Part shown: one piece after another, positions 42,241 through 51,446 of the stretch
How positions within the stretch are numbered: the stretch's first letter is position 1
How the letters are laid out: every line of letters begins with the position of its first letter
Assembly (NCBI GenBank): GCA_023428245.1
Contig: JAEYYX010000048.1
Span: 1 to 64,000, forward strand
From: Pseudomonadota bacterium
GTDB lineage: Bacteria > Myxococcota_A > Polyangia > Polyangiales > Polyangiaceae
Direction of reading: 5' to 3'
Length of the DNA: 64,000 nt
Made by a program: the position numbers and the translations under genes
The notes under the pieces: generated by a model
Databases searched by the model: none
What the model was told of the DNA's origin: nothing
What the model saw: the letters and a program-made list of their open reading frames with translations, nothing else

Positions 42241-43284
42241 TCAGCGAGACCTCGTCGACCCAGAATGTGTCTTCGGCTCCTTCGCCTCTCCGTGCTCAAA
42301 CCCGCCACTCAGACGCGTGCTCTTGCCAAGAGCCTCGATGTACGCGCCCGCGCCCCGCTCGACGCGGCCGATCACCGAGGCAAACTTCGGCCGAAGGCTC
42401 GCTGGACCTGCCGCGAGCAGTGCATAGTCCTCCCCGCCATCCAGAGCTAACTGGAGCGGATCTTGACCGAGCTTCCGAGCGAGGGTTTGTACGCTCCGAG
42501 GCAAGAGCTCAAGCAGTCGCTTGCCTTCGATCACGATCCGAACGCGACTCTCCCGGCTGAGCGTCTGACTGTCCCGGCGGAGGCCGTCGGACACGTCCAT
42601 GCAAGCACTCGCCTTCCCGCGGAGCCCGCGCCCTTCCGAAACCAATGCGTTCGGCGTCCGAAAAGCGCGAAGTGCCAGAGCAGCCGCCCCGTGTCCCGAG
42701 CGCACCCCGGAGCTCAGGAGGAGATACCCCAAACGAGCCAGACCGACAGCACCGACCAGCCACAGCTCGTCTCCTGCGCGCGCACCACTTCGCGTGAGCG
42801 CGCCCGCGCCCGCCTGCTCCAGCCGACCGAGAGCGGTCGTGACGACCGAAAAGCGCGGACCGTGGCTCAAGTTGCCGCCAATGATGGGACAGCTGAGGGC
42901 GCGTGCTACGCGCGCTTGGCCTCGGGAGAAGCGCTCGAAGAACTCCGCGTCCGTGGTTGGTCCCAGGGTCACATGGCACAAGAGCGCTCGCGGTTTCGCG
43001 CCCATTGCTGCCAAATCGCTCACACATCCGTGGATAGACTTATGAGCGATGTCGTCGGGGCTGACCCAGTGCGCGAGAAAATGAGACCCTTCTTCGCAGG
43101 AGTCGACGGTCCAGCAGTGGGCCTCGGGAGCGGGAGCCAGAATGGCCGTGTCGTCGCCGATGCCAGCCACGACGTCCCGTCCCCGAGCTCGGCCGAGGTT
43201 CTTTTTCAGGATCTCGAGAGCCTCTGCCTCGCTCAGACGGGCTCGGGCGCTCCCCGGACGCGGGCGGCTTGTGCGCTGTTTCAT
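42241..43284 (-). CDS. thiL: Thiamine-monophosphate kinase
   Basis: A 347-residue ThiL, which phosphorylates thiamine monophosphate to the active diphosphate. Signatures: GIGDDTAIL near residue 42, VDSCEEGSHF, DIAHKSIHGCVSDLAAMGA, GGNLSHGP, ACMDVSDGLRRDSQ and LDGGEDYALL. The C-terminal 20 residues are extra and polar. Its start overlaps the histidine-kinase stop by 4 bases, so it is the third gene of a GTPase-kinase-thiL operon, an unexpected pairing of signalling and cofactor genes. Confidence 0.95.
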   Translation of the reverse strand: MKQRTSRPRPGSARARLSEAEALEILKKNLGRARGRDVVAGIGDDTAILAPAPEAHCWTVDSCEEGSHFLAHWVSPDDIAHKSIHGCVSDLAAMGAKPRALLCHVTLGPTTDAEFFERFSRGQARVARALSCPIIGGNLSHGPRFSVVTTALGRLEQAGAGALTRSGARAGDELWLVGAVGLARLGYLLLSSGVRSGHGAAALALRAFRTPNALVSEGRGLRGKASACMDVSDGLRRDSQTLSRESRVRIVIEGKRLLELLPRSVQTLARKLGQDPLQLALDGGEDYALLAAGPASLRPKFASVIGRVERGAGAYIEALGKSTRLSGGFEHGEAKEPKTHSGSTRSR

Positions 43285-44678
43285 TTGCAGGGAAGGCTGA
43301 CCACAAACGTGGTGCCCCGAGGATCGTTCGACTCGATGTGGACCTGTCCGTCATGAGCATCGACGAGGCGCTTGACGATGGAAAGCCCGAGGCCACTGCC
43401 GCCAATCTCTCGCGTCGAAGTATTGTCGACCTGGTAGAAGGCGTCGAACACCCGCTCCCTTTGGTCTTCGGGGATCCCGATTCCAGAATCCGCCACGCGG
43501 ATCTCGATGACGCGCCGCTTCGGCGAGCCGAGCACCGCTCCGCTCGAGACTGTGCCCGGACGGGCGTCCTGCTCAACCAAGCGAACCCCAATGTCCACCG
43601 AGCCATCGGCGGGCGTGAACTTGATCGCGTTTTCGGTCAAATTGAGGAGGATTTGGCGAAGCCGCTCCGCATCGCCGTTCAAGACCGGGAGAGCGTCGTT
43701 CACGCTAGCGGTGAGACTGACGTTCTTCTTGCGCGCAGTCGGGGCCAAGGTGGTCGCGACGTCTCGGGCGAGTGCACCACAGTCGACGTTGCCTTTGCGA
43801 AGGCTCATGGTGCCGCTCTCGAGCTTCGAGAGATCAAGCAAACTCTTGATTAGCTCGAGCAGCTGCTCGCCTTTTTGGTGGATCGTTCCGAGGAACTCCC
43901 TCTGCTCGTCGTTCAGCTCCCCTGAGATCCCTTCGAGGAGCATCTCACTGTAGCCAATGATCGAAGTGAGCGGGGTGCGCAGCTCATGGGAAACCGTGGC
44001 CAGGAAGTTGCTCTTGAGGCGGTCGAGCTCCCGCAGCCGGTCGTAGGCAGACTGGAGCTTCGTGTTCTTGTCGGTGAGCTCCCGGAAGTTCTCGCGCACT
44101 GTCGCGAGATGCATGCTGCTCGCGAGGTGCGCCTTGAAGCCCGAGTAAGCGAGCACATCGAGGGTACGCTGGAAGAAACGCAAGAGCTCTTTGCACTCTT
44201 CGAGCGTCTTCGCCGGGACATCGCCTGGCGAGAGCTCTCTGGAGCTGTCCTCTGGCAGCCGGATCACCTGGCCCGAGAACCCCTGAGCTGCTCCCTTCAG
44301 GCGCACCGGACCGAGCACAATGCGCCCGAGGAGACGCCCATCGTGGTCGAGCTGGGACACGAGGTATCCCGCGCCGAACGCACACTCGACCCACGCCGGC
44401 TCGTCGACTGTCACGCCAACGGAGAGCACCTCGTGGATCGTGTCGCGGAGACGCCTCTGTCCAGCGGGGAATCCTTCGAGCAGCGCATCGAGAGGCGGCG
44501 CAGATTTCGGACCAGCCAAGAGACCGCTGGCCAGCGAATAGATGCGCGCGGGGATACCCGTGAGCTCTTCGAACGAGCTCAACATCTCGGGCAACGCGCG
44601 ACGATCGAGCAGATCTTCAAGGCTGAACTGCTCGAGCATCGTCAGCTCTTCGAGCGTCTTCATGCGGCTATCGCCCAT
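43281..44678 (-). CDS. Histidine kinase with PocR-like N-terminal sensor
   Basis: A 465-residue soluble sensor kinase. Residues about 10-150 resemble a PocR-type ligand-binding domain (FSLEDLLDRRALPEMLSSFE, ELTGIPARIYSLASG, and GAGYLVSQLDHDGRLLGRIV). A helical linker leads to the kinase core: H-box SHELRTPLTSIIGYSEML, N-box NLTENAIKFTP, G1 DSGIGIPEDQ, F-box region VFDAFYQVDN and G2 GGSGLGLSIVKRL. No transmembrane segment is seen. ATG at 44678 is preferred for its GGGGAGGGG ribosome site. It overlaps the end of the GTPase gene by 11 bases. No response regulator is adjacent. Confidence 0.92.
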   Translation of the reverse strand: MGDSRMKTLEELTMLEQFSLEDLLDRRALPEMLSSFEELTGIPARIYSLASGLLAGPKSAPPLDALLEGFPAGQRRLRDTIHEVLSVGVTVDEPAWVECAFGAGYLVSQLDHDGRLLGRIVLGPVRLKGAAQGFSGQVIRLPEDSSRELSPGDVPAKTLEECKELLRFFQRTLDVLAYSGFKAHLASSMHLATVRENFRELTDKNTKLQSAYDRLRELDRLKSNFLATVSHELRTPLTSIIGYSEMLLEGISGELNDEQREFLGTIHQKGEQLLELIKSLLDLSKLESGTMSLRKGNVDCGALARDVATTLAPTARKKNVSLTASVNDALPVLNGDAERLRQILLNLTENAIKFTPADGSVDIGVRLVEQDARPGTVSSGAVLGSPKRRVIEIRVADSGIGIPEDQRERVFDAFYQVDNTSTREIGGSGLGLSIVKRLVDAHDGQVHIESNDPRGTTFVVSLPCK

Positions 44679-45393
44679 GAACCCCTCCCCCGACAGAGTC
44701 TGCCAAGATATCGTGGAGAGGGCGAGGGTCGCCAAGTTTTGCCGCAACATCCGCGACGAACTCAGGGCCATCGAACCCGAATTTTTCGCTCAGCCCATGG
44801 GTCGCTTCGAGCTGCTCCCATGTGCGATAGAGGAGCCCAACGAAGCAGGGAACGACACCGACTCCCTTCGTCGCGATCGCGAGATAGACAGGCTCCCGCC
44901 CCAGCTTGGCCATCTCGGCGATCTCCGCCTGGCTCCTGATGCTCGGGAGGTCCCGCTTGTTGAACTGGATCACGAGCGGCATCTTCTCGAGTTCGATGCC
45001 CTGTCCCTGGAGGTTTCTCTGCAAGTCGAGGAAGGACTCGGTGTTGTTGTCGGTCTCGCTCAGGCGCGAATCGGCGATGAAGGCGACCCCATCGGCCCCT
45101 TGTACGACGAGCCTGCGCGTCGAGGTGTGAATGACCTGACCGGGCACCGTGAACACCTTCACCCGCACGGCGATCCCGCTCTTGTCGTTGAAGGTGAGCG
45201 GGAGCAAGTCGAAGAAGAGCGTTCGATCGTCCTTCGTATCGAGCGTCATCAGACGCCCCTTGGAGTCACCGGAAGCGGCTTCGTGGAGGGACTGGAGGTT
45301 TGTCGTCTTTCCGCTCAGCGCGGCGCCGTAGTAGACAAGCTTGATCGTGAGTTGTTTTGTAGAAAAATCGACTTGCACTCGAGCGTCTCCCAC
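44668..45393 (-). CDS. MglA-type small GTPase
   Basis: A 241-residue Ras-like GTPase of the bacterial MglA family, known for polarity control in Myxococcus. G1 is YYGAALSGKTTNLQSLHEA, a FFDLLP switch segment follows, G3 is FTVPGQVIH with the usual Thr-Val-Pro-Gly-Gln, and G4 is QFNKRDLPS. G1 reads GAALSGKTT rather than the MglA GPGLxGKTT. The C-terminal 45 residues extend past the GTPase core. No mglB-like gene is next to it. GTG start at 45393; GTG 15 bases later gives a more MglA-like N-terminus. Co-transcribed with the histidine kinase. Confidence 0.9.
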   Translation of the reverse strand: MGDARVQVDFSTKQLTIKLVYYGAALSGKTTNLQSLHEAASGDSKGRLMTLDTKDDRTLFFDLLPLTFNDKSGIAVRVKVFTVPGQVIHTSTRRLVVQGADGVAFIADSRLSETDNNTESFLDLQRNLQGQGIELEKMPLVIQFNKRDLPSIRSQAEIAEMAKLGREPVYLAIATKGVGVVPCFVGLLYRTWEQLEATHGLSEKFGFDGPEFVADVAAKLGDPRPLHDILADSVGGGVHGR

Positions 45394-45497
45394 GCGCGGT
45401 CCGGGCGTCCCTCTGGCCCCAGAATTTCAATGTTAACATATCCCAGCCGGCTCGGAACCTGCTCGGGAGCGCGACCACCGCCGAGAACCATCGAGGA

Positions 45498-46487
45498 ATG
45501 GCCCCTGCCGGGTCCGAGGAAAAAGTGACAAGATGGACTCAAGTGTCCGCCTACACCCGGGATGAATTGGAAGGCTTTGTCCATCAAGTCCTGACTCTAC
45601 AGTCAGAAGAGGACGGCCCGCTGAGAGCAACCTTAATCCGAAGTGACCGCGATCCGGGCGAAGCTCACGGCGCAGTTCTGTCCCTCCACGGATTTTGCGA
45701 CTATTTCTTTCAGGTTCACGTCGCGCGCCACTTCGAGGAGGCGGGGCTTTCCTTTTGCGCCATCGATACACGACGCGCGGGGCGCTCGCTCATGGCGGGG
45801 AACCTCCCACATTTCTTCCGGAGCGCCGAAGATCCGTTCCCTGAGCTCACCTGGGCCATCGAGACCATCCGGCAAGAAGTCCAAGGACCCATCACACTCC
45901 TCGCACACTCGACGGGCTGCATCACCGCGGCGCTCTACGCAAAGCGCGGTCCCGCCCGAGATCAGATTTCCCGTCTCATCTTCAATAGCCCGTTCCTCGA
46001 CTTTCCCGTGGAAGGCGCGCTCCGGCGAGCGCTCGAACCTCTGGCTTGGTTCGGCGCGCTTTGTCCGAGCCTCAGAGCGCCGACCGGCCTCGGCTCCACT
46101 TATGGAAAGACTCTCCATATCTCGGAGAGCGGCGAGTGGAGCTATGACCTCGGGAGGAAACCCCTCGATGGATTTCCCATCTTCGCTGGCTGGCTCCGAG
46201 CTGTGCTCCTTGCTCAGCGGGAGATCCGAGCGGGACTCGGTCTCGAGAAGCCTATCCTCTTGCTCCGCTCGGACAAGAGCTCGAGTCCCGTCGGCCCCGT
46301 CAATCGCCTCGCTCACACCTCAGACACAGTGCTCAAGGTCGAACACATGGCGCTCTACGGACCACGGCTCGGAAACGCTGTCACGATCGAGGTCATCCCC
46401 GAAGCGAAACACGACGTGTTCTTATCGCGCAAAGAACCCCGCGCGCTCGCTCTCGCTCGCGCGCTCTCTTTCGCCTCAGGCTCCTGA
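45498..46487 (+). CDS. Alpha/beta-hydrolase, lysophospholipase-like
   Basis: A 329-residue hydrolase of the monoglyceride lipase/lysophospholipase type (Hydrolase_4). GAVLSLHGFCDYFFQVH gives the oxyanion region, AIDTRRAGRSL the strand after it, and LLAHSTGCITAALYA the nucleophile elbow near residue 137. Acid and His candidates are LLLRSDKSS and EAKHDVFLSR. Likely cytoplasmic, acting on lysophospholipids or monoacylglycerols. Its last 12 bases overlap the convergent kinase-like gene. Confidence 0.85.
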   Translation: MAPAGSEEKVTRWTQVSAYTRDELEGFVHQVLTLQSEEDGPLRATLIRSDRDPGEAHGAVLSLHGFCDYFFQVHVARHFEEAGLSFCAIDTRRAGRSLMAGNLPHFFRSAEDPFPELTWAIETIRQEVQGPITLLAHSTGCITAALYAKRGPARDQISRLIFNSPFLDFPVEGALRRALEPLAWFGALCPSLRAPTGLGSTYGKTLHISESGEWSYDLGRKPLDGFPIFAGWLRAVLLAQREIRAGLGLEKPILLLRSDKSSSPVGPVNRLAHTSDTVLKVEHMALYGPRLGNAVTIEVIPEAKHDVFLSRKEPRALALARALSFASGS

Positions 46488-47465
46488 CCCAAGCCCGATT
46501 TCGAAGGCTCGGCGAAGCTCTCCCGCTTCGATGGCCTGTTTCCGCGCCAAGAAGCGCCGGTAGTCTCGGAGCGGCTTCTCTCCTTCCGGAACGCGGAGGG
46601 AAAAGTCCGTGAGCCTTGTGACAGCGAACCGGGCACAAACAAGGCGCCCCTCGGTTTCAATCTCCTCGAGCTCCCGGGCCCCGAGGGCGCGCACGCTCGC
46701 GTAACCACGCACCATCGAGGCCACAAGCGCCTGGTCGAGGGAGTCTCCGTAACAGAAGGCGAGGATCGTCACGATCAGATCGTAGAGAAACGGGCCGCGG
46801 CAGGCGCTCTCAAAGTCGAGGAGCCCGAGCACTTGCTCCCCGCTCACGAGCGTGTTGTCACGGAAAAGGTCGCCGTGGATGAGCCCGGTCGGTAGATCCC
46901 GAGCGCGCTTCTTGTCAATCTCAACGAGCAGCTCATCGATTCGCTCTGCATCGGGAAGCAGGCTCGCCCGACTACTTTCGTGCACACGGCGGAGCCGCGT
47001 GCGGAGCGCATCGATCGTGAAGCGCCCACCCGGCACCGAAAGTCCGGAGAGCTCAGCCAGATGTACCCGGGCAAGAGCTGCGCCGACCGAATGCGCGAGA
47101 CCCGGAGTCACGCGCTTCTGACAGACAACTTCACCCTCCACGTGCTCGTAGAGAGAAAAGGGTTGCTCGCGACCGTCCGGCCGCCCGTGGATCACACAGG
47201 GCTCTCCCTCCAGGGTGACGAGAGGCCGGGCCACGGGAACCGCGGCGCTTGCCAGTGCGAGATTCAGACGCACCTCAAACTGTGCGCCCGACAGACCCTG
47301 TTCCTCGTAGAGACGACCGAAGAACCTCTGGCCGTCCTCTGTATCAAGGAAGAAATTCGAGTTCACGCTCCCCGCGGCGAGCGCCGTGACGCTCTTCAGG
47401 CGAAGGCCATAAGCGCTCGCGAGGCGCTGGGCCTCAGTCAGACTCAGCTCGGTCAAAAGGGCCAT
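46476..47465 (-). CDS. thrB: Homoserine kinase-like phosphotransferase
   Basis: A 329-residue aminoglycoside-phosphotransferase-fold kinase. Features: LAAGSVNSNFFLDTEDGQRF at the nucleotide site, catalytic GLIHGDLFRDNTLV near residue 200, and GLLDFESACRGPFLYDLIVT for the metal-binding Asp. The spacing and the DLFRDN/FESACRGPFLYDL pattern fit the alternative homoserine kinase ThrB (HSK2) better than choline or fructosamine kinases, but the family is promiscuous. No other threonine gene is nearby, so the symbol is tentative. Confidence 0.75.
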   Translation of the reverse strand: MALLTELSLTEAQRLASAYGLRLKSVTALAAGSVNSNFFLDTEDGQRFFGRLYEEQGLSGAQFEVRLNLALASAAVPVARPLVTLEGEPCVIHGRPDGREQPFSLYEHVEGEVVCQKRVTPGLAHSVGAALARVHLAELSGLSVPGGRFTIDALRTRLRRVHESSRASLLPDAERIDELLVEIDKKRARDLPTGLIHGDLFRDNTLVSGEQVLGLLDFESACRGPFLYDLIVTILAFCYGDSLDQALVASMVRGYASVRALGARELEEIETEGRLVCARFAVTRLTDFSLRVPEGEKPLRDYRRFLARKQAIEAGELRRAFEIGLGSGA

Positions 47466-47628
47466 AGGGCCCTCCCTATAGCGGAGCTCGCCTCGCTTGA
47501 CTCGACCCCGGGTGTCCGTTTTTCAGGCCCCAAGAACGGGGCCGCGGCACGACGCGCCTTACGACTTGCGCTATAGACCCTCGCCGGGAGACAAGCCGAA
47601 CTCAGGCCGCCTCCCCGAAAACCCTAGG

Positions 47629-49398
47629 ATGGAGCTTACAGGAGATACAACCAGCCTTTCCGCCAGCGCGCGGAGGGCCCTCGAACGGGTCTCGAGGAGG
47701 AAAGTTCCCGCCGACGTAATCGTCAGTCCGGAGCTCGCCCGCTCCCTGGCGACAGCGTCCCAAGAATCCGGACGCCAAGTCGGTGTCTTGGTTTCGCGCA
47801 TCGGTAACGTCGAGCACGTCATCATCGGAACTCCGACGGGCTTGATGCTTCCGGATGTCGGCCGTTTGCGCGCCGCGAAAGGTCGCTTCCGCGGAGTCCG
47901 CCTGATCCATACGCACCTTTTCGGCGAAGGCCTAACTCACGACGATCTGACCGACCTGACGCGGCTCCGGCTCGACCTCGTGTGCGCGCTCGTCTTGAAT
48001 CCGCGCGGGGAGCTCGCGCGCATCACCTGGGCACACAACCGGCCCTCAGCGAAGAAGGACGACGAGGACACGCTCGGTTATGAGCTCGTCGCGCCGATGC
48101 CCTGGGGTCGTCCCCAGCCTCACTTTGGCGAACTCATCTCGGCCCTCGAAGACGAATACTCTCGCCTGGAGAAGGGTCGTCCCCTCGAAGCCAAAGACGG
48201 CCGGGCCATGCTCGTCCACGTCGGGGAAAAATCCCGCGGACCGACGGCCCAAAGGCACGCCGAGTCGCGCATGCAGGAGCTCGCTGCCCTCGCTGAGACG
48301 GCAGGAGTCGAGGTCGTGCGCCGCGTGATTCAGATCCGTGAGCGCATCGATCCAAAGTTCGTGCTCGGCAAGGGCCGTCTCGAACAGCTCGTCATGGAGG
48401 CGATCGATCTCGACGTTGAAACTCTCATCTTCGACTGCAACTTGAGCCCCACGCAAGCGAGCTCGATCGCTCAAGAGACAGATCTCAAGATCCTCGATCG
48501 CACTCAGCTCATCTTGGACATCTTCGCCCAACGCGCGGAGAGTCGAGACGGAAAGCTGCAAGTCGAGCTCGCGCAGCTCAAGTACACGCTGCCCCGCCTC
48601 GGTCAGAAGGACGACGGTCTCTCACGCCTCACCGGCGGCATTGGTGGACGTGGGCCCGGTGAGACGAAGCTCGAGATCGGACGCCGCCGCGCTCGCGAGC
48701 GCCTCGAACGACTCCAAAAACAGCTCACAGAGCTCGAGAAGCAGCGCGGGGAACGCCGCCGCAAACGCCAAAGCGAAGACATCCCCGTCGTGGCCATCGT
48801 CGGTTACACCAACGCGGGCAAGAGCACGCTCCTGAACACCCTAACCCAAGCGGGCGTTCTCGCTGAGAACAAGCTCTTCGCTACCCTCGACACTCGCTCC
48901 CGCCGACTCACGCTGCCGGAAGGAAACACGATCGTCCTCAGCGACACCGTAGGGTTCATTCGCGACATGCCGAAGGACCTCTTCGCGGCCTTCCGCGCGA
49001 CGTTCGAAGAAGCCGCCGACGCAGACCTGATTCTCGAACTCGTCGACGCCTCCGATCCCGAAGAAGCGACTCACCGCAAAGAGACAGAACGTCTCATCAG
49101 CGAGCTCGGCATCGCGGAGATTCCGCGACTCACCGTCTACAACAAGTCGGATCAGCTCGGCCCCGAGACAATCCGCGCTCTCTCGGAGCAGCCGAACTCT
49201 CTTGTCATCTCAGCGCGCGATCGGGAGAGCCTGAGGCCCCTCCTGGCCGAGCTCTCCCACAGGTTTCCGGCGGCCGGCTGGACGAACCTCCAGACGGCTC
49301 CGGAAGAGGTCGAGGCGAGCTCCGAGGAGCGCTTCATCCCCGAGGGCATGGTCTGGGACGAGGACTTCGGCGAGTTCGTCGAAGCGCCCCCCGCCTGA
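47629..49398 (+). CDS. hflX: Ribosome-associated GTPase HflX
   Basis: A 589-residue HflX. An N-terminal extension of about 190 residues (SLSASARRALERVSRR, VSPELARSL, GRQVGVLVSRIGNVEHVI) precedes the HflX core (LVHVGEKSRGPTAQRHAESR, VLGKGRLEQL, DCNLSPTQASSIA, ILDRTQLILDIFAQRA, GGIGGRGPGETKLE) and the G domain (GYTNAGKSTLLNTL, DTVGFIRDMP, YNKSDQLG). HflX rescues stalled ribosomes and splits 70S. The long N-terminus also occurs in some other delta-type bacterial HflX. ATG at 47629 was chosen from this homology; the frame is open further upstream. Confidence 0.95.
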   Translation: MELTGDTTSLSASARRALERVSRRKVPADVIVSPELARSLATASQESGRQVGVLVSRIGNVEHVIIGTPTGLMLPDVGRLRAAKGRFRGVRLIHTHLFGEGLTHDDLTDLTRLRLDLVCALVLNPRGELARITWAHNRPSAKKDDEDTLGYELVAPMPWGRPQPHFGELISALEDEYSRLEKGRPLEAKDGRAMLVHVGEKSRGPTAQRHAESRMQELAALAETAGVEVVRRVIQIRERIDPKFVLGKGRLEQLVMEAIDLDVETLIFDCNLSPTQASSIAQETDLKILDRTQLILDIFAQRAESRDGKLQVELAQLKYTLPRLGQKDDGLSRLTGGIGGRGPGETKLEIGRRRARERLERLQKQLTELEKQRGERRRKRQSEDIPVVAIVGYTNAGKSTLLNTLTQAGVLAENKLFATLDTRSRRLTLPEGNTIVLSDTVGFIRDMPKDLFAAFRATFEEAADADLILELVDASDPEEATHRKETERLISELGIAEIPRLTVYNKSDQLGPETIRALSEQPNSLVISARDRESLRPLLAELSHRFPAAGWTNLQTAPEEVEASSEERFIPEGMVWDEDFGEFVEAPPA

Positions 49399-49562
49399 AG
49401 CGCGCCGATTTATCGCGGCAGCGGAGCGAGCCTTCCCTCGGGGCCTTGGAGACTCTCCGGCGGCAGGAGGGGCTGTCGCGCACGGGCCCCGGTATCGCCG
49501 CATGGCCCCTGACGGACAGCGGCCGGGCCTCTGGCCGACAGCGGCGAGCCCCAGCGCAAAGA

Positions 49563-49580
49563 ACCCCCGGACTCCCGGGT
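49563..49580 (-). terminator. Weak intrinsic terminator after typA
   Basis: On the minus strand ACCCGG/CCGGGGGT form a stem with a GAGT loop and one bulge, followed by TTCTTT. It lies 13 bases after the typA stop. The rest of 49399-49593 holds GC-rich repeats (GACAGCGG twice) but no gene. Confidence 0.45.
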
Positions 49581-49593
49581 GCTCAAGGGGTGC

Positions 49594-51402
49594 TCAGACC
49601 TTCTCGCTGTCGCGACGGGGGCGCCGATTCCCGTCGAGGACCTTCTTGCGGACGCGGATGGCGGTCGGGGTGATCTCGACGAGCTCATCGCGGTCAATCC
49701 ACTCGAGAGCCGTATCGATGGTCAGTGCGCGAGGCGGGGTCAAGATCACGTTCTCGTCGCGGCCGGCTGCGCGAATGTTCGTGAGCTTTTTCTCTTTGGT
49801 CACGTTGACGTCGAGATCGTTCTCACGATTGTGCTCGCCGACGATCATGCCCTCGTACACCTCAGCGCCTTCGCGGATGAACATCTGGCCGCGAGGCTGC
49901 AGTCCGAAGAGCGCATAAGGAGTCGCCACACCAGCGCGGTCAGCGACCATTGCGCCGCTCGCGCGACGGAGCATCGGCCCCGCGTAGGGTTCCCAGCCTG
50001 CGAACAGAGTGTTCAGAAGTCCGAGGCCGCGCGTCTCGGTGAGGAAGTCGGAGCGGAAACCGATCAAACCACGGGAAGGAACGCGGAACTCGACGCGCGC
50101 GCGCCCCGAGCCCATGTTCGTCATGTTCGTCATCTGGCCGCGTCGCTCACCGAGCCGAACCGTTACCGCACCGACGTACTCTTCCGGCACATCGATCACG
50201 ACGAGCTCGACTGGCTCCTCCCGGACCCCATTGTTCTCGCGCACGACTACCTCGGGCATGCCGAGCGAGAACTCAAAGCCTTCACGGCGCATGGTCTCGG
50301 CGAGCACCGCGAGCATCAGCTCACCGCGACCGTAGACGATAAAGGTGTCGGGCTCGTCGGTCGATTCGACGCGGAGCGCGAGGTTTCTCTTGGCTTCCTT
50401 CTCGAGGCGCTCCTTGATGTGGCGCGATGTAACCCATTTTCCGACCTTGCCTGCGAAGGGCGAGTTTGAAACGACGAAGCGGATCTTGATGGTCGGTTCT
50501 TCGACGGAGATGCGCGGGAGAGCTTCCGGCTGCGTGGGATCGGCCAGCGTATCGCCGATCTGGACCTCTTCGAGGCCCGCGACAGCGACGATATCGCCTG
50601 CGATTGCTTCCTCGACCTTCACGCGCGCCGTACCCTCGTAGCGGTACACAGCGCTCAGACGCGCCTGCTTCGTCGACTCTTCGCCGATGAAAGCGACGCT
50701 CGAGTTGACCCGGATCTTGCCGCGCCAAACGCGACCGATCGCGAGACGGCCGACGTACTCATCGTGCTCGATGTTGTGCACGAGGAACTGGAGCGGAGCT
50801 TCCACGTCGAGCTTCGGGGGCCTCACGCGCTCGATGATGGTCTCGAAGAGCGGCGTGAGGTCTTTGCCTTCATCGTCAAGGCTGCGCTTGGCGATGCCGA
50901 GCTTTCCGATCGCGTAGATGGTCGCGAAATCCGCCTGCTCGTCGGTCGCGTCGAGCTCACAGAAGAGGCTGAAGGTCTCGCTCAGAACGTCGTCCGGCCG
51001 CGCGTCCTGGCGATCGATCTTGTTGATCACGACGATGACCGGGAGCCCGAGTTCAATCGCCTTGCCGAGCACGAAGCGGGTCTGGGGCAAAGGGCCTTCA
51101 GCGCTATCGACGAGCAAGAGCACGCCGTCAGCCATCTTCAAGGTTCGCTCGACCTCGCCGCCGAAATCCGCGTGGCCCGGAGTGTCGATGATGTTGATCG
51201 TAGTGTCCCCAAAGCGCACCGAGCAGTGCTTGGCGAGAATAGTGATGCCGCGCTCCCGCTCGAGGTCGTTCGAATCCATGATTCGGTCGACGACTGCCTC
51301 ATTGACGCGGAACACACCCGTCTGCCTGAGCATGGCATCGACCAGCGTGGTTTTTCCGTGATCGACGTGGGCGATGATCGCAACGTTGCGCAGTTCGGAC
51401 AT
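49594..51402 (-). CDS. typA: Ribosome-associated GTPase BipA/TypA
   Basis: A 602-residue translational GTPase of the BipA/TypA family, which helps 50S assembly and stress or cold adaptation. N-terminal NVAIIAHVDHGKTTLVDAML, RGITILAKHCS, DTPGHADFGGEVER and INKIDRQDARP define the G domain. EF-G-like domains III and V and the family-specific C-terminal domain (GVATPYALFGLQPRGQMFI, VYEGMIVGEH) follow. ATG at 51402. It follows an XRE-cupin gene 44 bases upstream on the same strand. Confidence 0.97.
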   Translation of the reverse strand: MSELRNVAIIAHVDHGKTTLVDAMLRQTGVFRVNEAVVDRIMDSNDLERERGITILAKHCSVRFGDTTINIIDTPGHADFGGEVERTLKMADGVLLLVDSAEGPLPQTRFVLGKAIELGLPVIVVINKIDRQDARPDDVLSETFSLFCELDATDEQADFATIYAIGKLGIAKRSLDDEGKDLTPLFETIIERVRPPKLDVEAPLQFLVHNIEHDEYVGRLAIGRVWRGKIRVNSSVAFIGEESTKQARLSAVYRYEGTARVKVEEAIAGDIVAVAGLEEVQIGDTLADPTQPEALPRISVEEPTIKIRFVVSNSPFAGKVGKWVTSRHIKERLEKEAKRNLALRVESTDEPDTFIVYGRGELMLAVLAETMRREGFEFSLGMPEVVVRENNGVREEPVELVVIDVPEEYVGAVTVRLGERRGQMTNMTNMGSGRARVEFRVPSRGLIGFRSDFLTETRGLGLLNTLFAGWEPYAGPMLRRASGAMVADRAGVATPYALFGLQPRGQMFIREGAEVYEGMIVGEHNRENDLDVNVTKEKKLTNIRAAGRDENVILTPPRALTIDTALEWIDRDELVEITPTAIRVRKKVLDGNRRPRRDSEKV

Positions 51403-51446
51403 GGGACGCGCCTGCTAGCTGCTCCGGGCGCGCCCCGCAAGGAGAC

